From Novosphingobium flavum (GTDB lineage Bacteria > Pseudomonadota > Alphaproteobacteria > Sphingomonadales > Sphingomonadaceae), in contig NZ_JACLAW010000019.1 in NCBI RefSeq assembly GCF_014230315.1, positions 1 to 46,433 on the forward strand: DNA of 46,433 bases. Direction: 5' to 3'. Position numbers and translations under genes: made by a program. This document shows positions 22,979-32,036 of this stretch, piece after piece. The stretch's first letter is position 1, and each line of letters starts with the position of its first letter. The notes under the pieces are model-generated. The model was given only the letters and a program-made list of their open reading frames with translations. It did no database searches and had not been told where the DNA came from.

Positions 22979-23006
22979 ATGACGGGCAGGCTAGACTCAC
23001 CTTCAT

Positions 23007-23504
23007 ATGCTCGCGCTCGACATCGACATCGAAGAACCCTGGCCCAAGTCCATCGACTGGGCCGACCTTGCCGAAGCCGCCGCCGAGGCGGCCATGGCAG
23101 TCGCCCCGGAACTGGCCAACCCGCGCCTTTCGGCCTCGGTGCTGTTCACCTCCGACGATGAACTCCACGTCCTCAACAAGGAATGGCGGGCCAAGGACAA
23201 GGCGACCAATGTCCTGTCCTTCCCGATGATCGCGCGCGACGCGCTGATCGCCATGCCTCATGCCGGCGCGCCGGAAATGCTCGGCGATCTTGCCCTCTCG
23301 TGCGAGACCTGCACCCGCGAGGCCGCCGAAAAGGGCGTGCCGCTGCACCATCACGCCGCTCATCTCGTGGTTCACGGCCTGCTCCACCTTGCCGGGCACG
23401 ACCACGAACTGGGCGAGGCCGAGGCCGAGGTGATGGAGGCGCTGGAAACAAAGGCGCTTGCGAAAATGGGCATCGCCGACCCATATGCGGGCGAAGGCGG
23501 CTGA
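23007..23504 (+). CDS. ybeY: YbeY endoribonuclease / rRNA maturation factor
   Basis: 165 residues. The zinc motif HGLLHLAGHDHELGEAEAEVM carries the three His ligands of the family. KEWRAKDKATNVLSFP is the other conserved segment. YbeY helps process the 16S 3' end and takes part in 70S quality control. Compared with short homologues it has an added N-terminal part (IDIEEPWPKSIDW) common in alphaproteobacteria. It sits between phoH and corC. No strong Shine-Dalgarno is seen before the ATG at 23007. Confidence 0.95.
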   Translation: MLALDIDIEEPWPKSIDWADLAEAAAEAAMAVAPELANPRLSASVLFTSDDELHVLNKEWRAKDKATNVLSFPMIARDALIAMPHAGAPEMLGDLALSCETCTREAAEKGVPLHHHAAHLVVHGLLHLAGHDHELGEAEAEVMEALETKALAKMGIADPYAGEGG

Positions 23505-23532
23505 TCGCCGGGGCACAGGAGCGATAACCACC

Positions 23533-24444
23533 ATGGCCGACAATGGCCGCAATGGCGACCCGTCCGGAGACGGGGACAGTAGGCGAAGCGTCTGGAAGAG
23601 CCTGAAGCGGTTCTTCGATCCCGATCAGGACCAGAGCCTGCGCGCCGCGCTGGAAGAGGTGATCGACGAGCACGAGGACGCTCCGGGCGGCGGCCCGGTC
23701 GGCGATCTCTCGCCGCTTGAGCGGCAGATGGTCCGCAACCTGCTCCATTTCAGCGAGCACGACGCCGACGACGTGGCGATCCCGCGCGGCGCGATCATCG
23801 CCGTGCCCGCCTCAGCCTCGTGGGAAGACCTTGTCGGCATGTTTTCCGAACATGGCCACAGCCGGATGCCGGTCTATGGCGACAGCCTCGACGAGATTCG
23901 CGGCATGGTCCACATCAAGGACGTGTTCCCCTTCCTCGCCACCGGCAAGGCCCCGCCGAAGGACTGGACCACGCTGATGCGCCAGCCGCTGTTCGTGCCG
24001 CAGGCGCGCGGCGCGCTCGACGTGCTGGCCGACATGCGCGCCAGCCGGGTCCACCTCGCCGTGGTGATCGACGAATATTCGGGCACTGACGGGATCATCA
24101 CGATCGAGGACCTGGTGGAGGAAATCGTCGGCGAGATCGAGGACGAGCACGACGATGCCCCGACCGAGCTGATCGTGCCGCTGGGCGGCGGGATGTGGGA
24201 CGCCGATGCCCGGGTCGAGCTCGAAGACGTCGGCGCGAAAGTCGATGCCCGCCTCGGCGAGGTGGATGAGGACGTCGATACGCTCGGCGGCCTCGCTTTC
24301 GTGCTCGCCGGGCAGGTTCCGCCGGTAGGTGCGATTCTTGCGCATGGCTCGGGCTGGAAACTTGAGATAACTGCAGGTAACGAACGCCACGTGACCCGGC
24401 TGCGGCTCCACCCGCCGGCCGAATCACTGGGTGACGATGCTTGA
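23533..24444 (+). CDS. corC: CorC/HlyC-family CBS-domain protein
   Basis: 303 residues. A basic opening (RRSVWKSLKRFFDPD) and LSPLERQMVRNLLHF precede two CBS domains (about 75-215: HSRMPVYGDSLDEIRGMVHIKD; HLAVVIDEYSGTDGIITIEDLVEEIVGEIEDE). A CorC_HlyC transporter-associated domain closes it. The family is linked to magnesium/cobalt efflux and membrane integrity. Like many such proteins next to ybeY it lacks the DUF21 membrane part. The ATG at 23533 is preceded by AGGAG at a longish spacing. An mgtE Mg2+ transporter gene lies 3 kb further on. Confidence 0.92.
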   Translation: MADNGRNGDPSGDGDSRRSVWKSLKRFFDPDQDQSLRAALEEVIDEHEDAPGGGPVGDLSPLERQMVRNLLHFSEHDADDVAIPRGAIIAVPASASWEDLVGMFSEHGHSRMPVYGDSLDEIRGMVHIKDVFPFLATGKAPPKDWTTLMRQPLFVPQARGALDVLADMRASRVHLAVVIDEYSGTDGIITIEDLVEEIVGEIEDEHDDAPTELIVPLGGGMWDADARVELEDVGAKVDARLGEVDEDVDTLGGLAFVLAGQVPPVGAILAHGSGWKLEITAGNERHVTRLRLHPPAESLGDDA

Positions 24445-24491
24445 GCCTGGCGTGAACTGACGCCGACTAGACGGGATCCGGAATACCAGTG

Positions 24492-25370
24492 ATGCGCCGC
24501 CTGCCGCCCCTCCGCGCGCTCGAAGCCTTTGTGCGGGTCGTCCGCCTTGGTTCCGCCAAGGCCGCCGCCAGCGAACTCGCCCTCAGCCCCTCGGCGCTCT
24601 CGCGCCGGGTCCAGGCGCTGGAGGATTTCACCGGCAAGAAGCTGTTCCTGCGCCAGCACCAGTCGATGAAGCTGACCGAGGACGGACAGGCCTTCTACGA
24701 CGCCGTCAGCCCCAAGCTGGAAGAGCTGGCTGAGGCGGTGGAAAGCCAGGTCGACAACGGCCAGGTCCTTCGCCTGCACCTCGGCGTCACCTCGCTGTTC
24801 GGCGCCCAGCGCCTGTTCCCGCGCATGCCCGAGCTGCGCAAGCTCCATCCCAAGCTGCACATCGACATCGATACCGGCTCGCACCACGAGGCGCGGCTGG
24901 GCGATACGCTCGACGCGGCGATCATCCTCTCGCCCCAGCCCGATTCGGCGCTCTATTCGCTGCGACTCGACAATAACCAGGTCCATGCCATCGCCTCGGC
25001 CGCGCTGGCCGCCGAGCTTGGCCCGGTGCCCGATCAGACCAAGCTCGAAAAGCAGACCTTCCTCGTCCACACCGACCTGACCGAGAGCTTCGTGGCCTGG
25101 CAGGAGGCCGCCGGGCTCAAGGACTTCTCGCCGGTCGCGGTCGATCATTTCGATTCGGGCCAGCTGATGAAGGAAGCCGCCGCCAATGGCCTCGGCATCG
25201 CCATCATGCACACCGACGACATGATCCGCTCCGGCGACGAACGCCTCGCCCGGCTCTACGATTTCGAGGTGATGAGCCCCTACTCCTACTGGTTCGTCTG
25301 CCGCCCCCGCGCGCTCGATTCGCGCCCCGTGCGGCTGTTCCATGACTGGATCGCGCGGGCCGCGCTCTAG
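24492..25370 (+). CDS. LysR-family transcriptional regulator (GcvA-like)
   Basis: 292 residues. The helix-turn-helix is PPLRALEAFVRVVRLGSAKAAASELALSPSALSRRVQALEDFTGKKLFLR. A substrate-binding half follows, with a VTSLFGAQRLFPRMPELRKLHP opening. The N-terminal pattern LPPLRALEAF is common in GcvA-type regulators. It stands alone; the usual divergent target is not present, because corC upstream is co-directional. A GTG at 24489 directly before the ATG is also possible. The inducer and targets are unknown. Confidence 0.9.
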   Translation: MRRLPPLRALEAFVRVVRLGSAKAAASELALSPSALSRRVQALEDFTGKKLFLRQHQSMKLTEDGQAFYDAVSPKLEELAEAVESQVDNGQVLRLHLGVTSLFGAQRLFPRMPELRKLHPKLHIDIDTGSHHEARLGDTLDAAIILSPQPDSALYSLRLDNNQVHAIASAALAAELGPVPDQTKLEKQTFLVHTDLTESFVAWQEAAGLKDFSPVAVDHFDSGQLMKEAAANGLGIAIMHTDDMIRSGDERLARLYDFEVMSPYSYWFVCRPRALDSRPVRLFHDWIARAAL

Positions 25371-25430
25371 GCAATATCCCGTAGGTCAGGCTTGGCGAAG
25401 CCTTGGCGGGCGCCGGGGCAGAACCGGCCC

Positions 25431-25745
25431 ATGACCCTGATCGATCCCGCCCTGTTCCGTCCCACCCCGGTCTTCCGCGCCCGCCGCAAGCGGATGCTGG
25501 TCCGCGTCCAGGTCGCGGGCGGCGAGGGCGAGATGCGCGAGGCGATGACGCGCGACATCTCGGCCACCGGCATGAGCGCCGTCGCGCGCGGCAAGGCGCC
25601 GCCCGCGGGCGAGGTGGTCGAGGTCACCCTGCCCGACGGCTCGGTGCTGTGGGGCATGGTCCGCTGGTCCGAGGCGGCGGCCTTCGGCGTGGAATTCGAC
25701 CCGGCCTCGCGGCAGGGGCCGGTGGCGGGAAATCTCGCGGGCTGA
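25431..25745 (+). CDS. PilZ-domain protein
   Basis: 104 residues. RARRKRMLVRVQVAGG includes the RxxxR part of the c-di-GMP motif, and TRDISATGMSAVARGKAP the DxSxxG part. VRWSEAAAFGVEFD is the typical end of the domain. A stand-alone PilZ protein probably senses c-di-GMP. The ATG at 25431 was chosen since upstream codons show no PilZ pattern. It is 60 nt after the LysR gene on the same strand. Confidence 0.88.
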   Translation: MTLIDPALFRPTPVFRARRKRMLVRVQVAGGEGEMREAMTRDISATGMSAVARGKAPPAGEVVEVTLPDGSVLWGMVRWSEAAAFGVEFDPASRQGPVAGNLAG

Positions 25746-25847
25746 CCAGTGCTGCCAAACGTCTGATTTGCCGCAACCAGTCCCGAAAGCGGACTGTCCG
25801 GACGCGACAACATTGCGGACGTCCAACGGGAGTGCGATACCAGCGGC

Positions 25848-26186
25848 ATGCTTTGGTGGGGATGGACAACAGGACAGCGCCTAGCCCTTATGGCGGCAAT
25901 GTGCTGCATCGCCGCAACCCCTTGGCTCGTTATTGGCTGGGCAACGAAAGACTGGCGGGGGTTAGTCGGCGGCACAGCGTTTTTGTTCATTCCACAGATT
26001 ATCGGCTGGCTGTTATACGTAGGTTTAGCGACCGGCCGCATGCCATCTGCCTATGGTCGGTCAGAATTACGAGACGGATCTCCAACGTGGTTCTGGCTAA
26101 CCGCGATCGCCTACGCGGGATTAGTGTTCCTCTTCCTCTATATAATTCTGAGTGTCGTGCTTCTTGGCGACATTCCGGGATTCTAA
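25848..26186 (+). CDS. Unrecognised three-helix membrane protein
   Basis: 112 residues with three hydrophobic segments: LALMAAMCCIAATPWLVIGW, TAFLFIPQIIGWLLYVGL and WFWLTAIAYAGLVFLFLYII. A short soluble loop (RMPSAYGRSELRDGSP) lies between the second and third. Base composition is lower in GC than its neighbours, and codon use is less biased. No family is recognised. A 102-nt gap precedes it with no clear promoter. It could be acquired or lineage-specific. Confidence 0.7.
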   Translation: MLWWGWTTGQRLALMAAMCCIAATPWLVIGWATKDWRGLVGGTAFLFIPQIIGWLLYVGLATGRMPSAYGRSELRDGSPTWFWLTAIAYAGLVFLFLYIILSVVLLGDIPGF

Positions 26187-26274
26187 CGTCCGCTTCCCCC
26201 AAACTCCCGCCATTTGGCGAGGGCGCCTCACTCCCTGAATGCTGCCGTCCCGTAATTGGCCGCAGAATTGGCCC

Positions 26275-26748
26275 TCAAGCCGCGATCTCGGCCACCTTCG
26301 CCCCCAGCAGCCGCGCCGCATCGTCCGGCGCCAGTCGCACCTGAAGGCCGCGCCGGCCGCCGTTGAGGTAGATCGCCGCCAGCCCCATCGCCCCGGCATC
26401 GAGCACGGTCGGCACGGCGCGCTTCTGGGCGAAGGGGCTGATCCCGCCGACCTTGTAGCCGGTCAGCCGCTCGGCATCGGCGGGTTTCATCATCTGGGCC
26501 GACTTGCCGCCGAGCACGGCGGCGACCTTCTTCAGCGCCGCCTCGCGGTCGGAGGCGAGGATCGCGCAGGCGGGCTTGCCGTCGACCAGCACCATCAGCG
26601 TCTTGAACACTTCGCCGGGATCGGCGCCGAGCGCCTCGGCGGCCTGCAGGCCGACCCGGTCGGCCGCGGGATCATAGGCATATTCGTGCAGGGTGAAGAC
26701 CGCGCCCGCCTTGTCCAGCGCGAGGGTTGCCGGGGTGCCCTTGGCCAT
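26275..26748 (-). CDS. ybaK: YbaK-type Cys-tRNA(Pro)/Cys-tRNA(Cys) deacylase
   Basis: 157 residues, a single YbaK/EbsC domain. Landmarks are the lysine-bearing GEVFKTLMVLVDGKP, the AALKKVAAVLGGKSAQMM segment and TGYKVGGISPFAQKRAVPTVLD. It hydrolyses Cys wrongly attached to tRNA(Pro), correcting an error that prolyl-tRNA synthetase cannot edit. The ATG at 26748 follows TGGAGG on the minus strand. The frame extends upstream into the terminator and cyclophilin gene, which is rejected. Confidence 0.92.
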   Translation of the reverse strand: MAKGTPATLALDKAGAVFTLHEYAYDPAADRVGLQAAEALGADPGEVFKTLMVLVDGKPACAILASDREAALKKVAAVLGGKSAQMMKPADAERLTGYKVGGISPFAQKRAVPTVLDAGAMGLAAIYLNGGRRGLQVRLAPDDAARLLGAKVAEIAA

Positions 26749-26768
26749 CTTGCCGATCCTCCAAAGGA

Positions 26769-26798
26769 AAGGGCGCGGAAATCGCTTCCCGCGCCCTT
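26769..26798 (-). terminator. Terminator after the cyclophilin gene
   Basis: AAGGGCGCGG (26769-26778) and CCGCGCCCTT (26789-26798) form a perfect 10-bp stem. On the minus strand it is followed by TCCTTTGG. It separates the cyclophilin gene from ybaK, whose ribosome-binding site begins just after it, so partial read-through is possible. Confidence 0.75.
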
Positions 26799-26815
26799 CA
26801 ATTGTTTCAAGCCGA

Positions 26816-27286
26816 TCAGCCTTCCGAAACGGTCGCCTTGACGATCTTGCCCGGCTCGCGCGGCGGCTCGCCCTTGGGCAGGGCGTCAACGTGTTCCATG
26901 CCTTCGACCACCTGGCCCCAGACGGTGTACTGGCGGTCAAGGAAGGTCGCGTCGTCGAACACGATGAAGAACTGGCTGTTGGCCGAGTGCGGCGCCGAGG
27001 TGCGGGCCATCGAGCAAACGCCGCGCACATGCGGTTCGGCGTTGAATTCGGCCTTGAGGTCGGGCTTGGACGAGCCGCCCATGCCGGTGCCGTTGGGGCA
27101 GCCGCCCTGGGCCATGAAGCCGGGAATCACGCGGTGGAACTTCACGCCGTCGTAAAAGCCTTCGCCGGCCAGTTCCTTGATCCGCTCGACGTGGCCGGGG
27201 GCCAGGTCGGGGCGCAGCTTGATCTTCACGTCGCCGCCGGCGCCGCTGCCGGTGTCGAGGGTCAGGGTCAGGAATTCGTCGGCCAT
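26816..27286 (-). CDS. ppiB: Cyclophilin-type peptidyl-prolyl isomerase
   Basis: 156 residues without a signal peptide, so cytosolic. Typical motifs are FYDGVKFHRVIPGFMAQGG, GVCSMART and NSQFFIVFDDATFLDRQYTVWGQV. It accelerates proline isomerisation during folding. The ATG at 27286 follows GAGGAG. It is divergent from mgtE with 112 nt between the starts. Confidence 0.93.
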   Translation of the reverse strand: MADEFLTLTLDTGSGAGGDVKIKLRPDLAPGHVERIKELAGEGFYDGVKFHRVIPGFMAQGGCPNGTGMGGSSKPDLKAEFNAEPHVRGVCSMARTSAPHSANSQFFIVFDDATFLDRQYTVWGQVVEGMEHVDALPKGEPPREPGKIVKATVSEG

Positions 27287-27398
27287 CGTACTCTCCTCGA
27301 AGGAATCTGGGGCCCATATAGGCGCGGGAGCAATAAAGTCACCCTCTGCCCGCCCGCGCCGGTTGCAATTGCGAGGAACCGCAATAGACCGGCGCGTG

Positions 27399-28856
27399 AT
27401 GGCTGCCGATGAACGCGAAGATGCCCTGCTCACCCATGCCGACGCCCCCGTGGCGGAGGCCGAGGTCGTGCGCGCGCCCGAAGGCGGGGAATCGGACAGT
27501 CTCGACAAGGAAAATCGCCTGAAGCCCGATTTCGTCCGCCGCGTCCGCGAGGCGCTGGACCAGGGCGAGAGCGAACGCGCCTACGACCTGGTCGAACCGC
27601 TCCACCCGGCCGACATCGCCGACCTGTTCGAACTGCTCGACCCCAGCGATCGGCCCCTCCTCGCCAGCGCCATCACCGACCTGATGAGCGCCGACGTGAT
27701 AGCGGAGATGAACGATCACGTCCGCGAGCTGCTGGTCGAGGACCTGCCGGCCGAGGACATCGCCGAGATCGCCGAGCAGCTCGACACCGACGACGCGGTG
27801 GCCATGTTGGAAGACCTCGACGAGGAGGACCAGCAGGCCGTCCTCGCCGAGATGGAGCCGGAAGACCGCGCCGCGATCGAAAGCGCGCTGTCCTTCCCCG
27901 AGGAATCCGCCGGCCGCCTGATGAGCCGCGATTTCGTCGCGGTGCCCGAACACATGACCGTCGGCGACCTGACCGACTATCTGCGCAAGAGCCGCGAGCT
28001 GCCCACCGAGTTCTGGGAAGTGTTCATCGTCGACGCGCGCCACCACCCGGTCGGCACCTGCCTGCTCTCGTGGATCCTGCGCGCCCCGCGCTCGGTGGCC
28101 CTCGTCGATGTGATGAAGCGCGACCAGACCCTGATCCCGGTCGGCATGGACCAGGAAGAGGTCGCCCTGCGCTTCCAGAAATACGCGCTGATCTCGGCCG
28201 CCGTGGTGGACGAGAGCGGGCGGCTGGTCGGCCAGATCACGGTCGACGACGTGGTCCACATCATCCAGGAAGAAGCGGGCGAGGACGCGCTGCTGCTTTC
28301 GGGCGCGGGCGACGGCGACATCAACGAGCCCCTGCCGCAGACCATCCGCACCCGGATGTGGTGGCTGTTCATCAACCTCGGCACGGCGATCCTTGCCAGC
28401 AGCGTGGTCGCCCTGTTCGAGGGCACGATCACCCGCCTCGTCACCCTGGCCGTGCTGATGCCGATCGTCACCGGGATGGGCGGCAATGCCGCGACCCAGA
28501 CCATGACCGTGACCGTGCGCGCGCTGGCCACCAACCAGCTGACCAGTTCCAACACCTGGCGCATGATCGTGCGCGAATGGTGGATCGCCACGGCCAACGG
28601 CTGGGGCCTCGGCGCGTTGATGGCCATCGCCTGCCAGCTGATCTACCATGACTGGTGGCTGAGCTTCGTCCTGCTCCTCGCCATGATCCTCAACAGCCTC
28701 AACGCCGGCCTTTCCGGCGTGCTGATCCCGATGGGCCTCAACCGGCTGAAGATCGATCCGGCGGTGACCTCCACGGTCTTCGTGACGACCATGACCGACA
28801 CGCTCGGCTTCTTCTTCTTCCTCGGCCTTGCCGACCTGTTCCGGCTGAGCGCCTGA
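27399..28856 (+). CDS. mgtE: MgtE magnesium transporter
   Basis: 485 residues with the standard layout. The N-terminal superhelical domain (about 60-160: LHPADIADLFELLDPSDRP, LPAEDIAEIAEQLDTDDAV) and a CBS pair (about 165-290) precede five membrane helices. The helix carrying LMPIVTGMGGNAATQT forms the pore region. MgtE is a Mg2+ channel gated by Mg2+ binding to its cytosolic domains. The ATG at 27399 is preceded by no strong Shine-Dalgarno. No M-box-like leader fits the 112-nt gap upstream. It is followed at once by the DUF1489 gene. Confidence 0.95.
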   Translation: MAADEREDALLTHADAPVAEAEVVRAPEGGESDSLDKENRLKPDFVRRVREALDQGESERAYDLVEPLHPADIADLFELLDPSDRPLLASAITDLMSADVIAEMNDHVRELLVEDLPAEDIAEIAEQLDTDDAVAMLEDLDEEDQQAVLAEMEPEDRAAIESALSFPEESAGRLMSRDFVAVPEHMTVGDLTDYLRKSRELPTEFWEVFIVDARHHPVGTCLLSWILRAPRSVALVDVMKRDQTLIPVGMDQEEVALRFQKYALISAAVVDESGRLVGQITVDDVVHIIQEEAGEDALLLSGAGDGDINEPLPQTIRTRMWWLFINLGTAILASSVVALFEGTITRLVTLAVLMPIVTGMGGNAATQTMTVTVRALATNQLTSSNTWRMIVREWWIATANGWGLGALMAIACQLIYHDWWLSFVLLLAMILNSLNAGLSGVLIPMGLNRLKIDPAVTSTVFVTTMTDTLGFFFFLGLADLFRLSA

Positions 28857-28857
28857 C

Positions 28858-29250
28858 GTGCCGCTGTCGATGACCAAGGTCGCCTACGGGGCACAGAGCC
28901 TTGAAGAAGTGCATGGCTGGTTCGCTGAACGCGGCGAGGTCGCCCGCCTCACCACCCGCTACCTGCCCAAGCGCCATGCCGAGATGATCGGCGGCTCGGT
29001 TTACTGGATCCTGAAGCACCAGCTCGTCGCCCGCTCCGAGATCCTCGGCTTCGAGGAGGCCGAGGGCGGCAAGACCGCGATCCTCATTTCGGGGCAGCTG
29101 GTCGACGTCCGCCCGAGGCCCCGCCGCGCGCACCAGGGCTGGCGCTATCTGGAAGAGGCGGACTGCCCGCCCGACCTGTCCGCGGGCGAGGACGGCGAGG
29201 TCCTGCCCGGCCACCTCGCGCACGAACTGGCCAAGCTGGGGCTCGCCTGA
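28858..29250 (+). CDS. DUF1489-family protein
   Basis: 130 residues, conserved across alphaproteobacteria with unknown function. Typical parts are LTTRYLPKRHAEMIGGSVYWI, LKHQLVARSEILGFE, and HQGWRYLEEADCPPDL. The start is GTG at 28858, one base after the mgtE stop. It gives the MPL... N-terminus common to the family; an ATG at 28870 is less likely. The tight spacing suggests co-expression with mgtE, though a functional link is not established. Confidence 0.88.
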   Translation: MPLSMTKVAYGAQSLEEVHGWFAERGEVARLTTRYLPKRHAEMIGGSVYWILKHQLVARSEILGFEEAEGGKTAILISGQLVDVRPRPRRAHQGWRYLEEADCPPDLSAGEDGEVLPGHLAHELAKLGLA

Positions 29251-29398
29251 TCGCACGCCCGATCGCCCTGTCGGCCGCGCCGATCGCTTCATCCCGCCCG
29301 AGGGGCGCCTCGCGGTTTCGTTAATCCGGCGGTCAGGCCGCAGTGAGCCTAGCCTTTTCCAGCCGTCAGGAACGACGGACAGGGGTTCACGCTAAAAC

Positions 29399-30436
29399 AT
29401 GTCATTTTTCGAGCTTTTCCAGTTCGCCGCGGCCGACCTTGCGATCGACCTCGGCACGGCCAATACCGTGGTCTACTTGCGCGACCACGGAATCGTCGTC
29501 GACGAGCCCTCGGTCGTCGCCCTCGAAACGATTAACGGGACCCAGCGGGTCCGCGCCGTCGGCGACGATGCCAAGCTGATGATGGGCAAGACGCCCGACA
29601 ACGTCCGCACGATTCGCCCCTTGCGCAACGGGGTCGTGGCCGATCTCGAAGTGGCCGAGCAGATGATCAAGCACTTCATGCGCAAGGCGCAGGGTGGCAA
29701 GCGCGGCCGTTCGCCCGAAGTGGTGATCTGCGTCCCCTCCAACTCCACCCAGGTCGAGCGGCGGGCGATCCGCGATGCGGTATCCAATGCCGGCGCCCGG
29801 CAGGTCTGGTTGATCGACGAGCCGATGGCGGCCGGGATCGGCGCCGACCTGCCCGTGACCGAACCGTTCGGCTCGATGGTCGTCGACATCGGCGGCGGCA
29901 CGACCGAGGTCGGCGTGATCTCGATCCAGGGCCTGACCATGAGCGCCTCGGTCCGCGTCGGCGGCGACCGGATGGACGACGCCATCACCGCCGCCGTGCG
30001 CCGCACGCACAACCTGCTGATCGGCGAGGCCACGGCCGAACGGGTGAAGAAGCAGCTCGGTTCGGCCCGCCTCCCGCGCGAGGGGCGCGGCGCAACCACG
30101 ATCATCAAGGGCCGCAACGTCGCCCGCGGGGTTCCGGCCGAAATCGAGATCACCGAAGCCGAACTGGCCGAGGCCCTGGCCGAGCCGGTCAGCCAGATCG
30201 TCCACGCCGTGCGCGTCGCGCTCGAGAACACCCCGCCCGAGATCGCCGCCGACATGATCGACGGCGGCATCACCATGACCGGCGGCGGCGCCCTGCTCAA
30301 GGACATCGCCCCGGTCCTCGCCGATGCTACCGGCCTGCCGGTCAAGGTGGCCGACGATCCGATGCACTGCGTGGCGCTGGGCGCGGGGCGGGCGCTGGAA
30401 GACCTGTCCTACCGGGGCGTGCTGCATCGGGTGTGA
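29399..30436 (+). CDS. mreB: MreB-like actin homologue
   Basis: 345 residues, the usual MreB length. ATPase motifs are ADLAIDLGTANTVVYLR (phosphate 1), VVDIGGGTTEVGVISIQG (phosphate 2) and GGGALLKDIAPV (adenosine). MreB polymerises under the membrane and guides side-wall synthesis. mreC and mreD, its usual next genes, are absent; a convergent efflux gene follows after 36 nt. Sequence such as ERRAIRDAVSNAGARQVWLIDEP departs a little from commonly seen alphaproteobacterial MreB, so it could be a second, paralogous copy. The 148-bp upstream gap holds a small CCGTC/GACGG hairpin but no clear promoter. Confidence 0.93.
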   Translation: MSFFELFQFAAADLAIDLGTANTVVYLRDHGIVVDEPSVVALETINGTQRVRAVGDDAKLMMGKTPDNVRTIRPLRNGVVADLEVAEQMIKHFMRKAQGGKRGRSPEVVICVPSNSTQVERRAIRDAVSNAGARQVWLIDEPMAAGIGADLPVTEPFGSMVVDIGGGTTEVGVISIQGLTMSASVRVGGDRMDDAITAAVRRTHNLLIGEATAERVKKQLGSARLPREGRGATTIIKGRNVARGVPAEIEITEAELAEALAEPVSQIVHAVRVALENTPPEIAADMIDGGITMTGGGALLKDIAPVLADATGLPVKVADDPMHCVALGAGRALEDLSYRGVLHRV

Positions 30437-30472
30437 TGGGCGGCTTTGTCGCCGACAACGGCTGTCCGCGCC

Positions 30473-32020
30473 CTAGTGCGCCATGCCTTCCATGCCCTGC
30501 CGGGGCACCGGCTTGGGCGCCAGCCACAGCACGGCCGCGGCGAGAGCCACCGAGATGGCGGCCATGACCGAGGCATTGTTCATCGCCACGGTGATCGCCT
30601 GGGTATCGACCAGCCCGTTGATGTAGCCGCGGATCGAATCCATCCCCATCCCGAGGTTGCCCAGCGCGGTCGTGGCCTGGTCCGGGTTCAGGATATTGGC
30701 GATCTCGTTGTGCATGTCGCGCTGGCGGTTGCCCCAGTAGGTCAGGACCAGCGAGGTCGAGACCGCCACCGCGATCGTGCGCATGAAGGCCTGGAGGCCG
30801 GCGCCCGACGCGGTTTCCTCCGGGTCGACCGAGTTGAGCACCAGCGTGGTCAGCGGAATGAAGAAGAACGGCATGCCGAAGCCCTGGAGGAAGATCGGGA
30901 AGGCATAGCCCCACATCGTATCGTCCGTGGTCCAGTGCGACCGCAGCAGCGTGGTGAAGCAGATCCACAGCAGGCCGCCGCTGATCATCAGGCGCGGATC
31001 GATCTTGTTCGAGCCCGAGAGCTTGCCCGCGATCGGCGCGGTGATCAGCGCGGCCATGGCGCTGGACGCCGTGACCATGCCCGAGTTCTGGGCCGAATAG
31101 CCCATGACCGATTGCAGCCACTGCGGGATGATCACGTTGCCCGAGAAGAAGGCGCCGTAAGCCAGCGTCATCGTGAACACGCCCGAGGCGAAGCCGACGT
31201 GGCGGAACACCCTGAGGTCGACCACCGGGTGCTCCTCGGTCAGTTCCCAGATCACGAAGACCACGAAGCCGATGGCCGAGGCGATGGCCAGCAGCAGGAT
31301 GGTCGGGTCGGCGAACCAGTCATGGTCGCGCCCGGTATCGAGCACGATCTGCAGGCAGCCGATCCAGAATATCAGCAGGCCAAGGCCGACCGCGTCGATC
31401 GGGGCGCGGAAGACCGGCGTCTTGACCGGGGCGAGCAGCAGGCCCGCCGCCACGCTGGCGCCGACCGCGATCGGCACGTTGATCAGGAAGATCCAGTGCC
31501 ACGACCAGTTGTCCGAGATCCAGCCGCCGACGATCGGGCCCATCGCGGGCCCCAGCAGCGTGGTCATGGCCCAGACCGCCATGAACTTCGCGCGCCGCTC
31601 GGGCGGGAAGATCAGCATCATCAGGGTCTGGCTCATCGGCATCAGCGGGGCGCCGAACAGCCCCTGCCCGATCCGCGCCGCGACCAGCACGCCCAGCGTG
31701 GGCGAGAGGCCGCAGAGCAGCGAGAAGGCGCCGAACCCGAGCAGGGCCATGGTGAAGACCCGCGCCGCGCCGAACCGGGTGGCCAGCCAGCCGGTCAGCG
31801 GCACGCAAACCGCTTCGGCCACGGCATAGGAGGTGATCACCCAGGTCCCCTGGTCCAGCGAGATGCCGAGGTTGCCGGCAATATGCGGGACCGAGACGTT
31901 GGCGATGGTCAGGTCGAGCACGACCATGAAATTGCTGATCGCCAGGATGATCCCGGCGGCCCACTGCTGGCGAACCGTCAGCTGCGAGCCGGGAACCACC
32001 TGCGGGGCGGAGCTGGCCAT
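30473..32020 (-). CDS. emrB: EmrB-type multidrug efflux transporter (MFS, DHA2)
   Basis: 515 residues and about 14 membrane helices. Motifs include FMVVLDLTIANVSVPHIAG (motif D1), LTGWLATRFGAARVF (motif A) and GPAMGPIVGGWI (motif C). It is the inner-membrane pump of a tripartite H+-driven drug exporter. The start has GGGGAG ahead of it. It lies 16 nt after emrA in the order outer-membrane channel, emrA, emrB, under likely control of the divergent TetR. Confidence 0.95.
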   Translation of the reverse strand: MASSAPQVVPGSQLTVRQQWAAGIILAISNFMVVLDLTIANVSVPHIAGNLGISLDQGTWVITSYAVAEAVCVPLTGWLATRFGAARVFTMALLGFGAFSLLCGLSPTLGVLVAARIGQGLFGAPLMPMSQTLMMLIFPPERRAKFMAVWAMTTLLGPAMGPIVGGWISDNWSWHWIFLINVPIAVGASVAAGLLLAPVKTPVFRAPIDAVGLGLLIFWIGCLQIVLDTGRDHDWFADPTILLLAIASAIGFVVFVIWELTEEHPVVDLRVFRHVGFASGVFTMTLAYGAFFSGNVIIPQWLQSVMGYSAQNSGMVTASSAMAALITAPIAGKLSGSNKIDPRLMISGGLLWICFTTLLRSHWTTDDTMWGYAFPIFLQGFGMPFFFIPLTTLVLNSVDPEETASGAGLQAFMRTIAVAVSTSLVLTYWGNRQRDMHNEIANILNPDQATTALGNLGMGMDSIRGYINGLVDTQAITVAMNNASVMAAISVALAAAVLWLAPKPVPRQGMEGMAH

Positions 32021-32036
32021 GCCGCGTCTCCCCGCC

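Noticed and set aside
26121..26399. Minus-strand ORF overlapping the three-helix protein gene
   Set aside because: Low-complexity Arg-rich translation; the plus-strand ORF has proper hydrophobic helices.
27287..27398. Mg2+ riboswitch (M-box) before mgtE
   Set aside because: The gap of 112 nt is shared with the divergent cyclophilin promoter and is too short for an M-box.
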